Shown here: positions 17,797-27,400 of the stretch, piece after piece
How positions within the stretch are numbered: position 1 is the stretch's first letter
How the letters are laid out: each line of letters opens with the position of its first letter
Assembly (NCBI GenBank): GCA_964422155.1
Contig: CAYQZZ010000015.1
Span: 1-37,153 of the forward strand
From: JBGPRB01 sp964422155
GTDB lineage: Bacteria; Chloroflexota; Dehalococcoidia; Dehalococcoidales; RBG-16-60-22
Reading direction: 5' to 3'
DNA: 37,153 nucleotides
Position numbers and translations under genes: made by a program
Notes under the pieces: generated by a model
What the model saw: only the letters and a program-made list of their open reading frames with translations
Told to the model about the DNA's origin: nothing
The model's database searches: none

Positions 17797-19356
17797 ATGG
17801 GTATAGCTAGAACCATAGCCAGAAATACTACATTTGAATTAATAACTAATCTGTCTGAATTAGGGATAAGCTTTGTTGTAGGAATAGTACTAACACGGGG
17901 CTTAGGTACCGAGCAGTATGGCCTTTATTCTTACACGATGTGGCTTCTCAGTCTCGCTGCACTTGGCACAAATCTTGGTTTCGGAGAAATGAGCCGGAGA
18001 TTCATTCCCGAAGCAACCGGACGTCAGGACGTCCGTGAGTCAGCCGGTTTTGTGCAACTCTCATTTACATACAGGTTCATAGCTATCGCAGTTGTATGTT
18101 TAGCTATTTTATTTTCCTCCGGCTACTGGGCACGGGCAAGCGGCGATGAAGGCAACCGGCTGTTATTTATTGTTGCCGCTTTTTACATAGTGCCATTTAC
18201 TATACAACAAGCACTCATCGGGGTATTTAAGGGTTTCCAAAGATTTAACTATTCTCTTTATATAAGTATGATTTTTAGTGTCCTGCGTCTAATATTAATC
18301 ATAATACTTATGGCTCTAAATTATGGCGTTATGATGATTCTTTTTGTAAATATCATAACGCTGATCCCGAGTATATTAATCGGGGTCTTACTATTACGAA
18401 AGTTAATACCACTAAAAATCCTGCTTTCGCCATCGCTCCTCTCCGGCGACAGAAGGAAAGAGGCGTTGAGATACTCCTGGATAGTGGCAGGTACATTGAG
18501 CCTGGGTTATTTAATCGGCAACAGCACAGAGATCTTCTTCCTGGGATTATACCGTACGGTTGAAGATGTGGGTTTTTTCAAATTAGCCTATACAATTGGA
18601 CCAATGACTTCGCTCTTTCCAGCAGCCTTCGGTTACGTGCTTCTTCCGGCAATCGCCGAGCAGTTCGGTAAGGGAGATATAGAGAAAATGAAAAAGATAT
18701 ATCTTACCTCTGCTCGATACTTGATGATGGTGGCAATACCTATCGCCGTAGGTGGGATCGTCCTGGCTGACTCGCTCATTACCGTCCTTTACGGAGGGGA
18801 CTACAGTCCTGCGATAATCCTTTTCCAGATTATCTGTTTGCCCATTGCTATCTCCGGCTTAACTAGTGCCGGTAGTGGCGTCATCCGCGGCATAAACCGT
18901 CCTGGCTTTATCTTAAAAACGAGTGTAATTGTTGCTATCGTCAATGTTGGCTTGAGCCTGTGGCTTATCCCAAAATATGGCATATTGGGAGCGGCTATTG
19001 CCAGTTCAATATCACTGGTTATTGGCCTCCCATTTTACACCATTTTCGTTTCAAAAAATGTTGGGGTCACCTGGCCTATGCGGGATACTATAAAGATAGC
19101 CACAGCCTCTTTAATCATGGGCGTGGCAGTTTATGCTCTTCATAGCCAACTGGGTGCTGTTCTTAGTCTGGCTCTTTGTATACCGCTTGGCGTAGTCATA
19201 TATATTGCAGCTATATTTGCCTTAAGGGTAATACAAGAGCAAGACCTGACAAATTTCAGGGGGTTCCAGAATTCTCTGCCCTTGGTCCTAAGAAAACCTT
19301 ATATTTCCCTCGTAGGATTGATGGAGAGGATTGCGTTAAGAACAAAGCGCTATTGA
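17797..19356 (+). CDS. Wzx-type lipid-linked oligosaccharide flippase
   Basis: 519 residues, almost entirely hydrophobic, with about twelve to fourteen predicted membrane helices. The N-terminus (ARNTTFELITNLSELGISFVV) and the following LTRGLGTEQYGLYSY are characteristic of the polysaccharide-transport (MATE/MOP superfamily) flippases. It should move undecaprenyl-diphosphate-linked repeat units across the membrane to the polymerase. It sits in the same direction as the rest of the locus after a 58-bp gap. The C-terminal 40 residues (after about 480) are basic and cytoplasmic. Confidence in the family is high. Confidence 0.92.
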   Translation: MGIARTIARNTTFELITNLSELGISFVVGIVLTRGLGTEQYGLYSYTMWLLSLAALGTNLGFGEMSRRFIPEATGRQDVRESAGFVQLSFTYRFIAIAVVCLAILFSSGYWARASGDEGNRLLFIVAAFYIVPFTIQQALIGVFKGFQRFNYSLYISMIFSVLRLILIIILMALNYGVMMILFVNIITLIPSILIGVLLLRKLIPLKILLSPSLLSGDRRKEALRYSWIVAGTLSLGYLIGNSTEIFFLGLYRTVEDVGFFKLAYTIGPMTSLFPAAFGYVLLPAIAEQFGKGDIEKMKKIYLTSARYLMMVAIPIAVGGIVLADSLITVLYGGDYSPAIILFQIICLPIAISGLTSAGSGVIRGINRPGFILKTSVIVAIVNVGLSLWLIPKYGILGAAIASSISLVIGLPFYTIFVSKNVGVTWPMRDTIKIATASLIMGVAVYALHSQLGAVLSLALCIPLGVVIYIAAIFALRVIQEQDLTNFRGFQNSLPLVLRKPYISLVGLMERIALRTKRY

Positions 19357-19498
19357 CCAGTAGCTTGTGGCTTTGCTTGACACAGTGACACCAATATCGG
19401 GGTAAAATGGTGAGCAGAAGAATATCAAAAGAAAATTAGTCATAATAAGAAAGGAATCAATCGCCGTTTTAGTAGTCCCATCTAAGTTGAATGGTTTA

Positions 19499-19504
19499 TA
19501 TAAT
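19499..19504 (+). promoter_or_regulatory. Candidate -10 element before the second glycosyltransferase block
   Basis: The 178-bp gap after the flippase gene contains a consensus TATAAT at 19499-19504, 30 bp before the start codon, followed by an AGGAGGG ribosome site near 19519-19525. No convincing -35 is visible 17 bp upstream. A TTGACA at 19377-19382 is present earlier, but its nearest -10-like sequence (TAAAAT at 19403) is 20 bp away. Confidence 0.35.
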
Positions 19505-19534
19505 CTTGGGAAGGGGAAAGGAGGGTAGAATTAA

Positions 19535-19834
19535 ATGCCTAAGGTAAGTGTCATCATTCCAACCTATAACCGGGCTCACTTCATTGCTGAGGCTATTCAG
19601 AGTGTGCTTGACCAGACATTCACCGACTTTGAGATTATCGTGGTTGACGATGGCTCCACTGATAATACCAAGAATGTAGTGGACGGCTTCAAAGACCCTC
19701 GTATTAAATATATATACCAGGAGAACCGGGGCGTGGCTAACGCTCGTAATACCAGCATTAAGGCTTCCAGCGGCGAGCATATTGCCTTCCTGGACTCCGA
19801 CGATATGTGGCTCCCTGAGAATCTGGAGCTCAAA
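19535..19834 (+). repeat. Duplicated glycosyltransferase N-terminal segment, copy 1
   Basis: The first 300 bp of the gene at 19535 align without gaps to 21564-21863 (copy 2). Over 19556-19670 there are only about four or five mismatches, far fewer than expected for old paralogs. Similarity falls off after the FLDSDD codons, near 19800 and 21830. This looks like recent gene conversion or a chimeric duplication of the donor-binding domain. Confidence 0.7.
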
Positions 19835-20503
19835 GTAAAGCTGCTCGATGCCTGCCCGGATGCCGCACTCGTTAGCTCAGATTACTACATTTTCGATAGC
19901 GATACCGGTGCTACCCTCCGCAGGTTCTGGGATAATAGGCCATACCGGTACCTGCTTGAACTTGCGGAAGGGACTCGGCAACCTGTTGCTTTCGCTACTT
20001 TGCTGACTCCCACAGTAGCATTAGTGCGCCGTCACGTTTTTGACGAGGTAGGTTATTTCGACGAGTCTCTCCAAGGCAGTGACGATTGGGACATGTGGCT
20101 CCGCATCCTTCCGCATTTTCCCATAAAGATGATCAACCTGCCTCTGGCCAGGTACAGGCAACATAATGCCCAGCTCACAACCACGAACCCTACCAGAAGG
20201 TATCTGGCAGAAGTAGCCATGTTGAATAAAGCAATCCGCGACTACTCCCTTTCCAAGGAGGATATGAAGTTTATTAGGAAAAAGTTGGCTGGTACACATT
20301 CGGGCTATGGGTGGTATATGATAGCGAGAGGGGGAATAACCCTGGGCAGAGAGAAGCTGCTTGCTTCTATCAAAGTTAACCCGTGGCGTATCAGGCCATA
20401 TGTCTATTTCGCTTTGTCAATTCTGGGAAGCAGGGGAGTCTTAATCGTCAAATCGTGGAAGAAACGACTGAAAGGTATCTTTGTGCCTATCAGTAGTTAC
20501 TAG
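19535..20503 (+). CDS. GT2-family glycosyltransferase A
   Basis: 322 residues. The GT-A domain opens with VSVIIPTYNRAHFIAEAI, then VVDDGSTDNT (about 35-44), and the metal-binding FLDSDD (about 86-91). The later region has the conserved GSDDWDMWLRI (about 180-190), a typical GT2 acceptor-binding ED/DxxW site. It should transfer a sugar from a UDP- or dTDP-donor during repeat-unit assembly. The first 300 bp are almost identical to the start of the glycosyltransferase at 21564, whereas the C-terminal two thirds are unrelated, pointing to gene conversion or domain shuffling. Strong AGGAGGG site upstream. Confidence 0.9.
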   Translation: MPKVSVIIPTYNRAHFIAEAIQSVLDQTFTDFEIIVVDDGSTDNTKNVVDGFKDPRIKYIYQENRGVANARNTSIKASSGEHIAFLDSDDMWLPENLELKVKLLDACPDAALVSSDYYIFDSDTGATLRRFWDNRPYRYLLELAEGTRQPVAFATLLTPTVALVRRHVFDEVGYFDESLQGSDDWDMWLRILPHFPIKMINLPLARYRQHNAQLTTTNPTRRYLAEVAMLNKAIRDYSLSKEDMKFIRKKLAGTHSGYGWYMIARGGITLGREKLLASIKVNPWRIRPYVYFALSILGSRGVLIVKSWKKRLKGIFVPISSY

Positions 20504-20532
20504 CGAAATCTTTCAAAAGGAGGGTAGTTATC

Positions 20533-21513
20533 ATGAGGATTTTGGTCACGGGAATTGCAGGGTTTTTTGGCCACCACCTCTTGGAGCATATTCTAAAGAA
20601 TACTGATTTTGAGGTGGTTGGACTTGAGGGGATCAATTATGCAGGCAATCTAAACAGGGTAACGGATATTTCAGTGTTCAAAGAACAAGAGCATCGAGTT
20701 AAGATGGTCTGGCACGATTTGCGTTCTCCGATCAATGAGACTATTGTTCACCAAATTGGTAAAATTGATTATATTGTGCATGCGGCGGCGGAGACTCATG
20801 TTGAGAGAAGTCTGGTGGATTCCCGCCCTTTCGTCTTGACCAATGTGTTGGGTACTTGTCACCTTCTTGAATACGTAAAAAATTACGCGCCAGGGATTGT
20901 TAAATACATCCAATTTTCAACCGATGAGGTTTTTGGCCCGGCGCCTTTCGGTGTTGACTATAAAGAATGGGAAAGACACAAACCATCCAATCCATATGCT
21001 GCTGCTAAGGCTGGAGCAGATGATTTAGCGTATAGCTTTGCTCACTCCTTTAAGTTACCCATCATTATCTCTCACACGATGAATATGTTTGGAGAGAGGC
21101 AGAATGTCGAGAAATTTGTTCCTATGACTATACGCCGAGTTTTACTTGGAGAGACTGTCACGATTCATGGATCTCAGGGCAATGTAAGTACCAGAAAGTG
21201 GATACATTGCAGGACCGCAGCAGATGCGGTTCTATTTCTTCTGGATAAAGGCGAACCAGGGGATAAATATAACGTAGTTGGGCAGGAGATGGATGTATTG
21301 AGTCTAGCTCAATTCATTGCGGATGTTATCGGCAAACCACTGAAATACGAGTTTCTGGACTTCCACGGTACCCGCCCCGGACATGATCTACGTTATAGTC
21401 TGGATGGCAGTAAACTCTCTGGTATGGGATGGAAACCTTCTATAGCCTTTTTGGATTCTTTACGCAAAGTAGTAGTGTGGACATTGGAGAACAGACATTG
21501 GATAAGTCTATGA
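20533..21513 (+). CDS. NAD-dependent epimerase/dehydratase (RmlB-like)
   Basis: 326 residues of the extended SDR family. It has VTGIAGFFGHHLLEH (cofactor loop, about 5-19), AAAETHVERSLVDS (about 84-97) and STDEVFG (about 132-138), then PYAAAKAGADD with the Y-xxx-K catalytic pair. The C-terminal RPGHDLRYSLDGSKLSGMGW matches the substrate-binding end of dTDP-glucose 4,6-dehydratases. It may therefore make a 4-keto-6-deoxy sugar nucleotide. However, no rmlA, rmlC or rmlD lies nearby, and other NDP-sugar dehydratases or epimerases share these motifs. It lies between two GT2 glycosyltransferases with an AAGGAGGG ribosome site, which suggests a three-gene accessory block. Confidence 0.85.
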   Translation: MRILVTGIAGFFGHHLLEHILKNTDFEVVGLEGINYAGNLNRVTDISVFKEQEHRVKMVWHDLRSPINETIVHQIGKIDYIVHAAAETHVERSLVDSRPFVLTNVLGTCHLLEYVKNYAPGIVKYIQFSTDEVFGPAPFGVDYKEWERHKPSNPYAAAKAGADDLAYSFAHSFKLPIIISHTMNMFGERQNVEKFVPMTIRRVLLGETVTIHGSQGNVSTRKWIHCRTAADAVLFLLDKGEPGDKYNVVGQEMDVLSLAQFIADVIGKPLKYEFLDFHGTRPGHDLRYSLDGSKLSGMGWKPSIAFLDSLRKVVVWTLENRHWISL

Positions 21514-21563
21514 AGAATGCGAAACTTGCTAAAAATAAGAGAAAGAAAGATAAACACAATTAA

Positions 21564-21863
21564 ATGCCTAAAGTAAGCGTAATTATCCCAACCTATAATC
21601 GGGCTCACTTCATTGCTGAGGCTATTCAGAGTGTGCTTGAGCAGACATTCACCGACTTTGAGATTATCGTGGTTGACGACGGCTCCACTGATAATACGAA
21701 GGATGTGGTGGACAGCTTCAAGGATTCTCGTATCAAGTATATATACCAGGCGAATCAGTGGGTGGCTGCCGCCCGCAATAACGGCATTAACGCTTCCAGC
21801 GGCGAGTATATTACCTTCCTGGACTCCGACGACGTCCTCATGGAAAACGCTTTTATGCAGGGG
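21564..21863 (+). repeat. Duplicated glycosyltransferase N-terminal segment, copy 2
   Basis: Partner of 19535-19834. Several substitutions cluster at the beginning (third codon positions) and after 21700, while the middle is almost unchanged, as expected of a short conversion tract. Confidence 0.7.
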
Positions 21864-22535
21864 GCACAGGTACTGGACAAGCATCCCGGGGTTGCTTTCA
21901 GCTACAGTCAAAATTATACGATGGATGAAAGAGGGCAAGTGCTAGGTTTGCAGAAAAAAGGGCAAAAGCATTCTTGGGTGCGGGAAGGAAGAGAGCAAAT
22001 CAGGGAGTTTCTTATTGATGGCCACCATATCGGTGTATGTGCAACTATGGTACGCCGAAGCTGCCTTTTTGAGGTGGGCCTGTGGGACACTACTTTTCAC
22101 CATGGCTCCGTGGATTTCGACTTGTTGGTACGCTTGGCCAAAAGATATGCTGTGGCCTACATAGCCGAGCCCGCGGGCAAAGTACGCGTCCATTCCAACT
22201 CAATAACCACTACCCGTGATTTGGGTGAGTTTGAGAAAACCAACAGCCGCATTTTTGAAAGCGTCTTTAATGACCCTGAGGTGGGCCATTTTTTCTCCTA
22301 CCTGCGGTCTAAGGCCTACTTTCGCCTGTATTTGCGCCTTGCTTCCGCTGCCTGCGCAAAAAGGGAGATGAAAACCGCCAGGAGGTATCTTTCTAGAGCA
22401 CTGAAGATGTACCCGAAGGGATTCCTCAAAGGCCTGTGGCTACCCTGGATACTGGTATTTGGAAAGACCTGGATTCCAATACCGATACTACAGTCGATTC
22501 GCGGGGTCAAACGCAATTTGCATGTGGGGCTTTAG
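21564..22535 (+). CDS. GT2-family glycosyltransferase B
   Basis: 323 residues. The N-terminal GT-A domain is nearly the same as in the glycosyltransferase at 19535 (identical first 25 residues, VVDDGSTDNT, FLDSDD), then the sequences diverge. The later part has HHGSVDFDLLVRLAKRY, the equivalent of the GT2 acceptor-side motif. The ribosome site is weak and A-rich, unlike its paralog's strong site. It closes the polysaccharide locus before uppP. The N-terminal match suggests the same donor type, and the different C-terminal half a different acceptor. Confidence 0.9.
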   Translation: MPKVSVIIPTYNRAHFIAEAIQSVLEQTFTDFEIIVVDDGSTDNTKDVVDSFKDSRIKYIYQANQWVAAARNNGINASSGEYITFLDSDDVLMENAFMQGAQVLDKHPGVAFSYSQNYTMDERGQVLGLQKKGQKHSWVREGREQIREFLIDGHHIGVCATMVRRSCLFEVGLWDTTFHHGSVDFDLLVRLAKRYAVAYIAEPAGKVRVHSNSITTTRDLGEFEKTNSRIFESVFNDPEVGHFFSYLRSKAYFRLYLRLASAACAKREMKTARRYLSRALKMYPKGFLKGLWLPWILVFGKTWIPIPILQSIRGVKRNLHVGL

Positions 22536-22567
22536 TGGTCATTATACGTGACAAATAAGAGGTACTC

Positions 22568-23371
22568 GTGGAGCTTTTCCAGGCCTTTATTCTAGGCATC
22601 GTACAGGGTGCCACCGAGTTTCTGCCCGTCAGCAGCTCCGGGCATCTGGTCCTGGTGCCGGCTACCCTGGGGTGGAATGCTCCATCCCTTGTCTTTGACA
22701 CTACGGTTCACCTGGCGACACTGTTAGCCGTGGTGGCGGTCTTTTGGCGCGATCTGCTCGGCCTCATCGTTGGCTGGTGGCAGGGGTTGCGACGGGGTCA
22801 GCCTTTCCAGACGATTGAATCACGCCTGGCCTGGTGGGTCATCCTGGGGACAGTGCCGGGTATTCTCGCAGGGATTTTACTAAAAGAAACCTTCGAGTCC
22901 CTCTTTGCCAGCCCTCAGGCGGTGGGCGCGTTTCTCCTGCTAACGGCATTGCTGCTTGTGCTGGCTGAAGTCTTTGGACGGCGGCGCCGTGAACTCACGA
23001 CGATGACCTGGCTGGATAGTCTCTTTATCGGTATCGGGCAGGCGGTGGCTATTGCGCCAGGGCTTTCCCGAAGCGGCACTACCATGGCAGTGGGGATGTT
23101 CCGAGGCTTGACCCGGGATGCGGCAGCTCGTTTCTCTTTCATCCTTTCGGTACCCATCATTGCCGGAGCCGGGCTCATGCAACTAGTCACGCAGGCGAGT
23201 AACGGTAATATATCAGCTCAAGCACCAGAACTTATTATTGGCTTCTTAGTAGCGGCTATCTGTGGCTATGCGGCAATTCGTTTATTTTTAGCTTACCTAC
23301 GTAAGCGGTCGTTGTATCCGTTCGCTGCTTATTGCGTGGTGGTGGGCGTGCTGAGTCTAATGTTACTATAG
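22568..23371 (+). CDS. uppP: Undecaprenyl-diphosphatase UppP/BacA
   Basis: 267 residues with about eight hydrophobic segments. Both family signature blocks are clear: GIVQGATEFLPVSSSGHLVL (about 10-29) and the later SRSGTTMAVGMFRGL (about 165-179). The enzyme removes a phosphate from undecaprenyl diphosphate after polymer transfer, so the carrier can be reused for peptidoglycan and surface glycan. The start is a GTG at 22568 with AAGAGGT 4 nt upstream. Its position directly after the polysaccharide locus fits a carrier-recycling role. It ends 10 bp from the end of the convergent small membrane protein gene, with no clear terminator hairpin between them. Confidence 0.95.
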   Translation: MELFQAFILGIVQGATEFLPVSSSGHLVLVPATLGWNAPSLVFDTTVHLATLLAVVAVFWRDLLGLIVGWWQGLRRGQPFQTIESRLAWWVILGTVPGILAGILLKETFESLFASPQAVGAFLLLTALLLVLAEVFGRRRRELTTMTWLDSLFIGIGQAVAIAPGLSRSGTTMAVGMFRGLTRDAAARFSFILSVPIIAGAGLMQLVTQASNGNISAQAPELIIGFLVAAICGYAAIRLFLAYLRKRSLYPFAAYCVVVGVLSLMLL

Positions 23372-23381
23372 ATAAAAAGGT

Positions 23382-23678
23382 TCAATCCTGCGAAGAATTA
23401 CGCGTTTCATCACGTCTATCATCTGCGCGTCTTTCGCCCAACCTCTGGATTTGAGCAGTAAGTATTAAAATGGCGAATATGGCGATAAGAGCCGAGCCGA
23501 TAATCTCTGACCATAAAATAAAGTTATTGTTCTCAACGAAGTTAACCGATCCGTTGGCGGCGATGAAAGCCATGTGAACTACCCAGGAGATAGCCAAAGC
23601 TACCAGTAATGCTTGACTTATCAGGACAAGCATAGTGGTTTTCAGCCGCCGCTGCATAGGCAATTTGTTTTCTACCAT
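23382..23678 (-). CDS. Small two-helix membrane protein, paralog 1
   Basis: 98 residues from the ATG at 23678 (a GTG directly before it at 23681 is also possible). Two hydrophobic helices lie at about 16-40 and 52-75, with basic ends. The C-terminus is charged and polar (RLGERRADDRRDE). It is clearly related to the 90-residue protein at 24115-24387: both share RRLK-T--LVLISQ-LL-ALAI-W, the FIENN/FVENN block between the helices, and a QI-RLGERR end. No known family recognised. With the paralog and the large surface protein it lies in one minus-strand group, so a role at the envelope is possible but only inferred. Confidence 0.7.
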   Translation of the reverse strand: MVENKLPMQRRLKTTMLVLISQALLVALAISWVVHMAFIAANGSVNFVENNNFILWSEIIGSALIAIFAILILTAQIQRLGERRADDRRDETRNSSQD

Positions 23679-23681
23679 CAC

Positions 23682-24114
23682 TCACTCTTTACTATAATTT
23701 TCCCGATGTCCAATATGAACAAGTTCCTCGTATGATGATTTAGATAGTTGCCAGAAACACATTTTTATTGTTGATAAAGCTATTATTCTCTTCTATTTTA
23801 GGCACTATGCATTAGAAGTCGGTTGAGAATAAGTAGGAATTTGGTATAAATCCTTTGGAAATGAAAGCAATCGCATAACGCAAACTGATTTGGGGCGATG
23901 TTGGGTTTAGCCATGGTAAGTCTTTTGGAGGTTTATGAAAAAGCGTTCCGCGAGCTTGGCAACAATAGTTGATTTTGATGATGCGGCGTGGTTGATTATG
24001 TGAAATTGGCTTATCGAGGATTCAAATTTTAGGGGATTATTACGTTCGGTAGGGAAAAAACCAGACCAGTTAAAGGCGTATAGTGAAAACGGTTATCCGA
24101 TAATTACCTTATCT
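23682..24114. other. Non-coding gap with possible gene remnant
   Basis: 433 bp between the two paralogous membrane-protein genes. I see no gene of normal size. On the plus strand a GGAGG at 23927-23931 precedes an ATG at 23935 that opens a 22-codon frame to 24003. In another frame, an ATG at 23913 reads MVSLLEVYEKAFRELGNNS before a stop. The protein-like composition of these fragments suggests a decayed gene (perhaps from a mobile element) or a leader peptide, but I cannot identify it. No terminal repeats or RNA gene were seen. Confidence 0.35.
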
Positions 24115-24387
24115 TCAATTCCTGTCGGTTCGTCTTCTTTCGCCCAACCTCTTGATCTGGGTGACAAGTATATAGATGGCATAAATGAGAATAACAATCG
24201 TAGCGGCGATTTCGGTATACAAAATTATATCATTATTTTCAATAAAATATATTGAGTGTTCCATCGCGATAATAACCATGTTGAACAACCAGGTTATAGC
24301 CAGAGCTATTAGTAACATCTGACTGATCAGGACAAGCGTTGTAGATTTCAACCTCCGGCGCATTGTTAATTTCTGTTCAGTGAGCAT
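24115..24387 (-). CDS. Small two-helix membrane protein, paralog 2
   Basis: 90 residues. Helices lie at about 15-38 and 52-75, separated by a short loop containing SIYFIENND, and the C-terminus is basic (QIKRLGERRRTDRN). It is a paralog of the protein at 23382 with the same length, helix positions and conserved blocks. A GAGGTGA ribosome site lies just before the ATG, and the gene begins 29 bp after the stop of the 1739-residue surface protein on the same strand, so the two are probably co-transcribed. Family and function not recognised. Confidence 0.75.
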   Translation of the reverse strand: MLTEQKLTMRRRLKSTTLVLISQMLLIALAITWLFNMVIIAMEHSIYFIENNDIILYTEIAATIVILIYAIYILVTQIKRLGERRRTDRN

Positions 24388-24416
24388 GAATCACCTCGCA
24401 ATAATTTATTAGTTTT

Positions 24417-27400
24417 TTAACCTCTGAACATATCACGCCGGCGGTACACTACCAGGGCGATAACGATGGCGATAGAGAGGGTCGCGGCGCCGACGGTTGC
24501 GCCTAGAATCCACCAACTCACTGTCTTAGTTATCGCTTCGGGTATGACCGTTAACTGCGGTGATGGCGTTTCCTGAACAAGGCTTTCTCCCTCATATAAC
24601 TCAGCCCGGAAGGTATAGTTCCCGATCAACCATCCCGCGGAAGGTATATAGCTCAGTTCACCGGTTTTACCATCCGATTGCAGTTGGCTCAAGGTGAGCA
24701 GGGGGACTGTCTCCAGGAACTCGTCTTCGAAGAATACCTTCAGTGTTAGCCTGGCCCCGGGGAAGGATGCAAAGGGCTGGTTCATCTGATATACTATTCT
24801 GGCACTGACAAGTTTATTTGTTTGCTCATCGTAAATGGGAGCGACACTTAAAGTTTCGACTTGCAGCCTGGGTACTTCGATGACTGGCGGTGCAGGTGGT
24901 AATTGGACTTCGTATGACCCTGACAAGCTTCCAATAATTACGTTATGTATCCCGACGGTATCCGGGGCGGTGTTGAAGCTAACCGTCTCGCTCCCGCCAC
25001 CATCAATTGAGACTCCTTTCGTCTGCACGGCCACATCATCTATCTTCAGTACTACCTCATATCTCCCCGATAGGTCACCATTATTTTTTACCAGAACGTT
25101 GACAATGACGTTCTCTCCCAAATTGACTTCTGTCGGGGTGATATTAATTTCGCTGACCGTGAACGTCGCGGAAGTTTGTGGCGCTTTCACCACGAATGTC
25201 GCCAGCATGTCTCCGACGTTGGCCTGATGTTCTCCAGCAGTATTTGAAGTAATATCGAATGTTTCCGTTTTACTCTCGCCACCGGCCAGAGTAATGCTCA
25301 TGGTCTCTACTGTAGTATTATCTAATTTAAGTCCTACCTCGTAGGTTCCCGTGAGGTCACCATTATTATTAACTACGAAGCTCACAGTGACCGTCTCTCC
25401 AAGGCCAACTTCTCTCGGAGCTAAAGACAAGCCGGAAATTTCAAAACTGGCGGTCCGAATATGTGCCAAAAGAGCGTAAATGGACAAGTGTTGAATCTGT
25501 ACTGACACGGTATTGGCTGCCGCGTCAACTGTGCCCCCTAGATCGACCCATTCCCTGGCAACCGGGTCCCACAGGGCTATATAGAGACTACTTTCTGAAA
25601 TCCCTTTAGGTATCTCTTTATCACTGTACTCATAGACAAGGATTGCGTAAGGGTCAAAGGTAGTACCACCCGGCTGAATGTCATAACTCAGGCTGATACC
25701 TCTGGCATCCCACCCGGCACTGATTTGCTCTGCCGATTGTATTATGCGTATGGTGTTGACTCTCTGACCGTTCTTGTTTTTCACGATGGTGTTCCTGGGT
25801 ATAATGATTTTTACTTTCTGGTCAGCAGCCGTGGCGAGAACCTCGGAAACAATCTTACCTTCCATCGTCATGGAGTCAAGGAGACTGGTTGCTCCACCAC
25901 CTCCGCCACCACCCCCTCCACCACTGCCACCACCTCCCCCAGATGGAGGAGGGTTTGGGGAGGTAGCCCCCACAGTAATAGTGATATTTTCAAAGTCAGT
26001 CAAAGCGCCGTCGGTTACCTCGAAAGAAACATCAGGATAGCTTCCTGTTTGAGCGGAAGTGGGCGTCCAGGAGAAGACCCGACTGGTACCGTTAAAGCTG
26101 GCTCCGGCTGGTAGATTGTCAGCGGAGTAAGTCAGTGAATCTCCATCGGGGTCGGTAGCGGATATTGTAAAACTGAGTAGCTGCCCTTCAGTCACGGACT
26201 TATTGCCAATAGAGCTGAGCACCGGCGGACCGTTAATGTTATTAACAGTGATGGTTATATCCTCGGAATCACTTAATTCGCTATCGGTTACAGAGAAAAG
26301 GACATCAGGATAGCTACCGACCTGGCCGGAGGTCGGCGTCCAGGTAAATGTCCTCGTGGCCGGGGTAAAGTTTGCCCCGGACGGAAGGCTGGATGAAGAG
26401 TAGGTCAATGGGTCACCGTCTAGGTCGGTGGCCGAGACGGTAAAGGTAAGCGGCTGCCCCTCGTCAACCACCTTATTACCGATAGAGTCGAGCACTGGCG
26501 GGTTGTTGGTACCCACAACGTTAACGGTAATGGTGATATCCTCGGCGTCGGTCAGTGCACCGCTATCGCTCACCTGGAAGTGAACACCAGGATAGCTGCC
26601 GGCCTGGCCGGAGGTCGGCGTCCAGGTAAATGTCCTCGTGGCCGGGGTAAAGCTTGCCCCGGACGGGAGGCTGGATGCAGAGTAGGTCAAGGTGCCGCCG
26701 TCGGGGTCGGTGGCGGAGATGGTAAATGTAAGCGATTGTCCCTCGTTGACTGACCTGTTTCCTATAGCACCAAGTACCGGCGGCCGGTTAACATTGGCTA
26801 CGGTAATGGTAATATTTTCGGCGTCGGTCAGGGAGCCATCGCTCACCTGGAAGTGAACATTGGGATAGCTGCCGACCTGGGTGAATCCCGGCGTCCAGGT
26901 AAATGTCCTCGTGGCCGGGGTAAAGGTTGCCCCGGTGGGGAGGCTGGAGGCCGAGTAGGTGAGGGTGCCGCCATCAGGGTCGGTGGCCGAAATTGTAAAG
27001 GTAAGCGATTGTCCCTCGTTGACTGACCTGTTTCCTATGGCACCAAGTACCGGTGGCCGGTTAACATTGGTTACAGTAATGGTGATATTCTCGGCGTCGG
27101 TCAGGGCACCATCACTTACCTGGAAGTGGACATTGGGATAGCTGCCGGCCTGGGTAAATAGCGGTGTCCACGTAAATGTCCTCGTGGCCGGGGTAAAGCT
27201 CGCCCCGGACGGAAGGTTGGAAGCAGAGTAGGTCAATGGGTCACCGTCCGGGTCGGTGGCCGAAATGGTAAAAGTAAGCGGCTGCCCCTCGTTGACTGAC
27301 CTATTTCCTATGGCACCAAGTACCGGCGGCTGGTTAACATTGGTTACGGTGATGTTTTCAGAGTCAGTCAGTTCACCGTCAGTCACGGTGAACTGGACAT

